Below, one piece after another: positions 7,128-10,378 of a stretch of 10,378 nucleotides of DNA. Position 1 is the stretch's first letter; every line of letters begins with the position of its first letter. Under the pieces are notes generated by a model. That model was given only the letters and a program-made list of their open reading frames with translations, was not told the DNA's origin and made no database searches. The stretch is from the NCBI GenBank assembly GCA_014377155.1, contig JACMQD010000140.1:1-10378 (forward strand), in the 5' to 3' direction. Source of the stretch: Herminiimonas sp. GTDB lineage: Bacteria > Pseudomonadota > Gammaproteobacteria > Burkholderiales > Burkholderiaceae. The position numbers were made by a program, and so were the translations under genes.

Positions 7128-8423
7128 ATGACGACCATCGAAATGCCAACCGGAATGCAGCGATTCCAGCGCTGGGCCTTGAATCCGTGGACCGTGCTGG
7201 CGTGCGTCCTGCTGGGTGCGACCCTGGGCTGGGCCGCACCGGCATTTTCCCGCGGTCTTGCCGTAGTCGGGATCGTCTACGTCGATCTCCTCAAAATGAT
7301 CGTCCTGCCGTTCATGATCTCGGCCGTGATCTTCAGCCTGCAAAACCTGTATCGTGACGGCGGCGCTGCCAAAATACTGCGGCGTGTGGTGGTGGTGTTC
7401 ATCGCATTCTCGTTTGCCGCTGCGGTCCTGGCTGCACTCGGCACGCTGGTCATTCGTCCAGGCGGCAATCTGGCGGAAGACACCCGGGCGGCCCTCGGCA
7501 ACATTGTCAGCTCCGACGAAAATCGTAGTAACACCGACATGGCGCTGCGCGAGGTCGAGAGCAGCCCCAAAAAGATGAGCTTGCAGGATGTCCTGGCGTC
7601 GCTGATTCCGTCCAATATTTTCGCGTCGCTCGCCAACGGTGAAACGCTCAAGGCGCTGGTCTTCGCCCTGCTGTTCGGCTTCGCGGTGGGGCAAGTGCCC
7701 AGCCGGATATCGAGCGGTCTGAACCAGGCCCTGGAAACCATCTATACCGCCTGCCAGACACTGACGCGCTGGATCAACCTGCCGATCCCCGTCATCCTGA
7801 TCTGCATGTCGGCCAGCCAGATCGCTACCACCGGCCTGCAGCCGCTCAAAGCCATGGCCGGATTTGTCATGGCGTTCCTGGTAATTTGCACAATCCTGCT
7901 CTCGCTGGCGATGACCGTTATCAGCCGCCGTGCCGGTGTACCTTTCAAGACTGTGCTGATGGCGATGCGCGAACCCTTTGCGCTGGGCGTGGCGACCAAC
8001 AACAGCGCAACCTGCATGCCGGCCATGGTGACCGGGCTGGTGGAGCAGCTCAATTTCGCACGCTCGCGGGTGGAGCTGCTGGTGCCGTTAAGCATTTCGC
8101 TGCTGCGCGCCGGCGCGGTCGCCTATTTTGTCTGCGGCACGCTGTTCATCGCGGCGCTTTACGGTCGCGCATTGTCGCCAATGGACGTCGGCCTGCTGGT
8201 GCTGGTATCGGTGCTGGCGGGGTTCGTTTCGTCGGGCATGGCAGGCGTGCTGACGATCTCGCTGGTTGGCACCACCTGCAGCTATCTCGGGCTGCCGTTC
8301 GAGGCCGCGTTCGTGCTTTTCGTCGCCGTCGATCCGATTTGCGCCATGGCCCGCACAGCGGTCACCGTCATCGGCAGTTGTGCTGCAGTCGCTACGATCT
8401 GCCCCAAGCCCTTCAAGCTTTGA
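7128..8423 (+). CDS. Divergent DAACS/GltP-fold membrane protein, copy 1
   Basis: This 431-residue polytopic membrane protein of the dicarboxylate/amino acid:cation symporter family has the expected order: six N-terminal helices, hairpin HP1 with ATNNSATCMP (289-298), TM7 with PLSISLLRAGA (320-330), HP2 with SSGMAGVL (368-375) and TM8 with VDPICAMARTAVTVIG (401-416). The length is normal. By my ungapped comparison with GltPh, the TM7 NMDGT motif is replaced by L326-R327-A328-G329-A330. In TM8 the positions equivalent to D394, N401 and D405 are A406, T413 and S417, while R397 and T398 are kept as R409 and T410. The VPG of HP2 is also lost. Na+-coupled transport as in GltPh therefore looks doubtful; other coupling, or a sensor/scaffold role, is possible. 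It starts on the base after the binding-protein stop and ends 13 bases before a second family member. Confidence 0.88.
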   Translation: MTTIEMPTGMQRFQRWALNPWTVLACVLLGATLGWAAPAFSRGLAVVGIVYVDLLKMIVLPFMISAVIFSLQNLYRDGGAAKILRRVVVVFIAFSFAAAVLAALGTLVIRPGGNLAEDTRAALGNIVSSDENRSNTDMALREVESSPKKMSLQDVLASLIPSNIFASLANGETLKALVFALLFGFAVGQVPSRISSGLNQALETIYTACQTLTRWINLPIPVILICMSASQIATTGLQPLKAMAGFVMAFLVICTILLSLAMTVISRRAGVPFKTVLMAMREPFALGVATNNSATCMPAMVTGLVEQLNFARSRVELLVPLSISLLRAGAVAYFVCGTLFIAALYGRALSPMDVGLLVLVSVLAGFVSSGMAGVLTISLVGTTCSYLGLPFEAAFVLFVAVDPICAMARTAVTVIGSCAAVATICPKPFKL

Positions 8424-8436
8424 CGCCGAGCCTGCC

Positions 8437-9852
8437 ATGATCCAGCCCAAGGACATTTTTCAACATCCCGCCACCCTTTTAGGTGCAGTGCTGCTGGGCG
8501 GCTGGGTCGGCACGCTTTTTCCGGAAAGCGCACCCGGGCTGGCGGCGGTCTCGACGCTGTATCTGTCACTGATCCAGATGGCGTCTTTGCCGTTCGTGGT
8601 GCTGGCCGTGTTCTTCGGCTTGCAGCGCTTGCCGACGCTGCCGGGTGCCGGCAGGCGCCTGCTGATGCTGGTGGTGATGTCGGTCATTGCCATGCTGCTA
8701 TGCGCGATGGTCGGCGTGCTGGTGGCCAGTATCACGTCGGCCGGTGCCGGCATGTCGAGCACCCAGACCGCGGCGCTGGGTGAACTGGCAATGCGCTCGG
8801 ATTCGCAATTCGTAATGGCGTTGCGCGGCGTCGAAGGAGCGACGCCTAGCCTGTGGGATGTCACCGCGCTGGTGCCCAATAACCTGTTTGCCGTGCTGGC
8901 CTATGGCTCGGTGCCGTCGGTCCTGATCGGTGTGCTGCTTTTCGGCTATGCGATTGCCGTGCAGGACCCCGTTGCATCCAGCCATCTCTCGGGCATATTC
9001 GAAGGGATCTATCGGGCGCTAGAGTCGCTGGTCACGCGTTTCAATGCATTGCTGCCGGCGGCTTCTTTCGTGCTGGCCGCGGCTGCGACCAGTGCCGCCG
9101 GCGTCGAATCGATTGTCCTGCTCGGCAGCTTCCTGGGGGCGTTTTTTGCGGCGACGCTAATCGTCAGTGCGCTGTCGATCGGCGCGATTTGCTGGCGCCT
9201 GCAAAAATCTCCCTGGGAAGTGCTGACCGCGCTGCGCGACCCGATCACGGTGTGCCTGTTTTCGCCGGTGGCGGTAGCGGCGGTTCCCGGCTTCATTCAT
9301 GGCATGAGCGCGCAGTTGGGATTCAGCCGCGCGCTGGTGGAATTGTTCACGCCGATCGCGCCGGTTTTCATCAAGGCGGGCGAAGCGCTGTTCTTCGCCG
9401 TGCTGGCGATCTTTATCGCCAATCTCTACGACCATGCACTCAGTCTTGGCGATGTGGCATTGATCTGCCTGTTGTCGTGGGCTGCGGCGTTGTGGTCGGT
9501 CGGCATCGTCGGCGTCAAATCAGTCATTCTGGGCACGTTCGTGATGACGTCGCTGGGCCTGCCGCTCGAGGCCGTGCTGCCGGTGTTTTTGCTGGTGGAA
9601 GTGTTGTGTGAAGGCCCGCGCAATCTGCTTTCGTTTCTGGTGTCGTCCGCCTTGATTGCGCTGGTCTCCGATGGGCTGTATATTAATTCAACTGAGCAAG
9701 TTACTGAAGCATGGCAACCTTCTACCGTCAGACTCAGATTCACTCGTAAGCAAGCGCTGGCCGGGTCTTCCCTGCTGGCGCTCGCCCTGTTAACGGTATT
9801 TTGCGCCGGTGTCGGATTTGGCCTGCGCAAGGCCATTGTGGCGGTCATTTAG
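8437..9852 (+). CDS. Divergent DAACS/GltP-fold membrane protein, copy 2
   Basis: This 471-residue polytopic membrane protein is a diverged tandem relative of the preceding gene. Shared landmarks include SLWDVTALVPNNLFAVLAYG against SLQDVLASLIPSNIFASLANG, GLPLEA, and the TM7 segment PIAPVFIKAGEA (306-317). It is further from functional carriers than copy 1. The HP1 serine motif is replaced by FSPVAVAAVP (275-284), NMDGT is I312-K313-A314-G315-E316, and in TM8 the D390, D394, T398, N401 and D405 equivalents are E388, E392, N396, S399 and S403, with only the Arg kept (R395). After TM8 there is an extra part: a hydrophilic linker (about 411-440) and an added C-terminal membrane helix (about 441-463). 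The ATG at 8437 starts 13 bases after the previous stop and gives the normal family N-terminus; the frame is open upstream to 8266 but that part overlaps copy 1. Probably non-canonical or non-transporting; function unknown. Confidence 0.82.
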   Translation: MIQPKDIFQHPATLLGAVLLGGWVGTLFPESAPGLAAVSTLYLSLIQMASLPFVVLAVFFGLQRLPTLPGAGRRLLMLVVMSVIAMLLCAMVGVLVASITSAGAGMSSTQTAALGELAMRSDSQFVMALRGVEGATPSLWDVTALVPNNLFAVLAYGSVPSVLIGVLLFGYAIAVQDPVASSHLSGIFEGIYRALESLVTRFNALLPAASFVLAAAATSAAGVESIVLLGSFLGAFFAATLIVSALSIGAICWRLQKSPWEVLTALRDPITVCLFSPVAVAAVPGFIHGMSAQLGFSRALVELFTPIAPVFIKAGEALFFAVLAIFIANLYDHALSLGDVALICLLSWAAALWSVGIVGVKSVILGTFVMTSLGLPLEAVLPVFLLVEVLCEGPRNLLSFLVSSALIALVSDGLYINSTEQVTEAWQPSTVRLRFTRKQALAGSSLLALALLTVFCAGVGFGLRKAIVAVI

Positions 9853-9863
9853 AAATCAACTTC

Positions 9864-10378
9864 ATGCAATTACAAATCAAGCCGATGGCTCGTGGGTTTC
9901 GTTGTGTCAGCGTCGCGGTGCTGCTGTGCCTGGGCATCGTGCTGTCCGGCTGCGGTGCAATCGGCAGCATGGTCGACAGTACCAAGTCTGCGATCGGCCT
10001 GGGTCCGAAACCGGTGGCGCCCGACTGGAAGACGCTGGTCATTACGGCAGCCGACGATGCCAATGCCAACAGCGCGGTAGCGGTCGACCTGGTGCTGGTC
10101 AAGGATCAGGCCATGCTGGAGTCGCTGCTGACGATGCCGGCGGCGAAGTGGTTCGCGATGCGGGCCGACATGCAGCGTACGTTTCCCGAGGCGATGACGG
10201 TATATCCCTACGAGCTGGTGCCGTCGCAATCGATTCAGCTGACTGAAAAACAGCTGGGCAGCCAGCGTGCATGGGCTGCCTTGGTGTTTGCAAACTATGC
10301 AAGCCCGGGAGAACACCGCGCACGGCTGCTTCTCAATACCCGAGGCTATGTCGTGCAACTGAGCGCCCAGGCGTTCAA
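9864..10378 (+). CDS. tssJ: T6SS outer-membrane lipoprotein, probably TssJ (partial, 3' end missing)
   Basis: The frame is open from the ATG at 9864 to the window edge (171 full codons, no stop). The product has a type II signal peptide: basic residues, a hydrophobic stretch at about 15-28, and the lipobox L27-S28-G29-C30. Residue +2 is Gly, not Asp, so outer-membrane sorting is expected. The mature part resembles T6SS lipoproteins of the TssJ type: strand WKTLVITAADDANANS, then AVAVDLVLVKD, a MPAAKWF-MRADMQ segment, and a run ending YELVPSQSIQL. TssJ binds the periplasmic end of TssM and anchors the TssJLM envelope complex. At about 170 residues it should be nearly complete. An alternative start is the ATG at 9885. 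It begins 11 bases after the second DAACS-like gene. The lipoprotein call is firm; the TssJ name rests on overall resemblance plus the T6SS context, since the family is very divergent. Confidence 0.75.
   Translation, partial: MQLQIKPMARGFRCVSVAVLLCLGIVLSGCGAIGSMVDSTKSAIGLGPKPVAPDWKTLVITAADDANANSAVAVDLVLVKDQAMLESLLTMPAAKWFAMRADMQRTFPEAMTVYPYELVPSQSIQLTEKQLGSQRAWAALVFANYASPGEHRARLLLNTRGYVVQLSAQAF

Noticed and set aside
8266..8436. Upstream extension of the second DAACS-like gene
   Set aside because: It overlaps the end of copy 1 in another frame and its Arg/Pro/Ser-rich residues do not resemble a DAACS N-terminus; the start at 8437 gives a normal first membrane helix.
7886..8440. 184-codon plus-strand frame inside DAACS copy 1
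   Set aside because: It is an out-of-frame shadow, rich in Gly/Arg/Ala, lying within a membrane protein gene whose own frame has clear family motifs.
1..10378. CRISPR arrays, tRNA or rRNA genes, insertion sequences, attachment sites and rho-independent terminators
   Set aside because: I saw no regularly spaced direct repeats with spacers, no cloverleaf-like or rRNA segments, no transposase motifs or terminal inverted repeats, and no hairpin followed by a T-run between genes. Coding sequence fills almost the whole window.

Overview
The window is a stretch of a type VI secretion system (T6SS) cluster. All genes are on the plus strand, no gap between them exceeds about 40 bases, and several stops and starts touch or overlap. 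High GC, strong G/C preference at third codon positions and the gene families suggest a betaproteobacterium, probably Burkholderiales of the Oxalobacteraceae type (Herbaspirillum, Collimonas, Janthinobacterium or Massilia relatives). That taxonomic call is inferred from style and content; there is no marker gene.

Layout. Bases 1-36 are probably the last codons of an upstream gene. Next come the sheath-disassembly ATPase TssH/ClpV (43-2757) and the spike protein VgrG/TssI (2796-4787). A tip module follows: a MORN-repeat protein (4789-5529) and a small PAAR-like DUF4280 protein (5530-5916). After a small single-pass membrane protein (5941-6207) there is an unexpected transport-like block: a secreted family-3 solute-binding protein (6204-7127) and two tandem, diverged members of the dicarboxylate/amino acid:cation symporter (DAACS/GltP) fold (7128-8423 and 8437-9852). 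The window ends inside a T6SS-type outer-membrane lipoprotein, probably TssJ (9864 to the edge), so the transport-like block lies inside the secretion operon.

How the genes fit together. VgrG trimers would carry the PAAR-like protein at the tip, and ClpV recycles the contracted sheath. The MORN protein sits between spike and tip genes and could be a tip adaptor, cargo or immunity factor. TssJ would anchor the TssJLM membrane complex, whose other genes probably lie to the right. No toxin domain is visible in any tip protein.

The most interesting part is 5941-9852. DAACS carriers do not normally use a periplasmic binding protein. In both copies here, most residues that bind Na+ and the substrate amino group in characterised members are replaced, while the TM8 arginine is kept and a basic residue appears at the NMDGT position. 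I infer a possible ligand-sensing or structural membrane module that controls or supports the T6SS, by analogy with the TagQRST sensor module of Pseudomonas, rather than ordinary nutrient uptake. This is a hypothesis from residue comparison and context alone.
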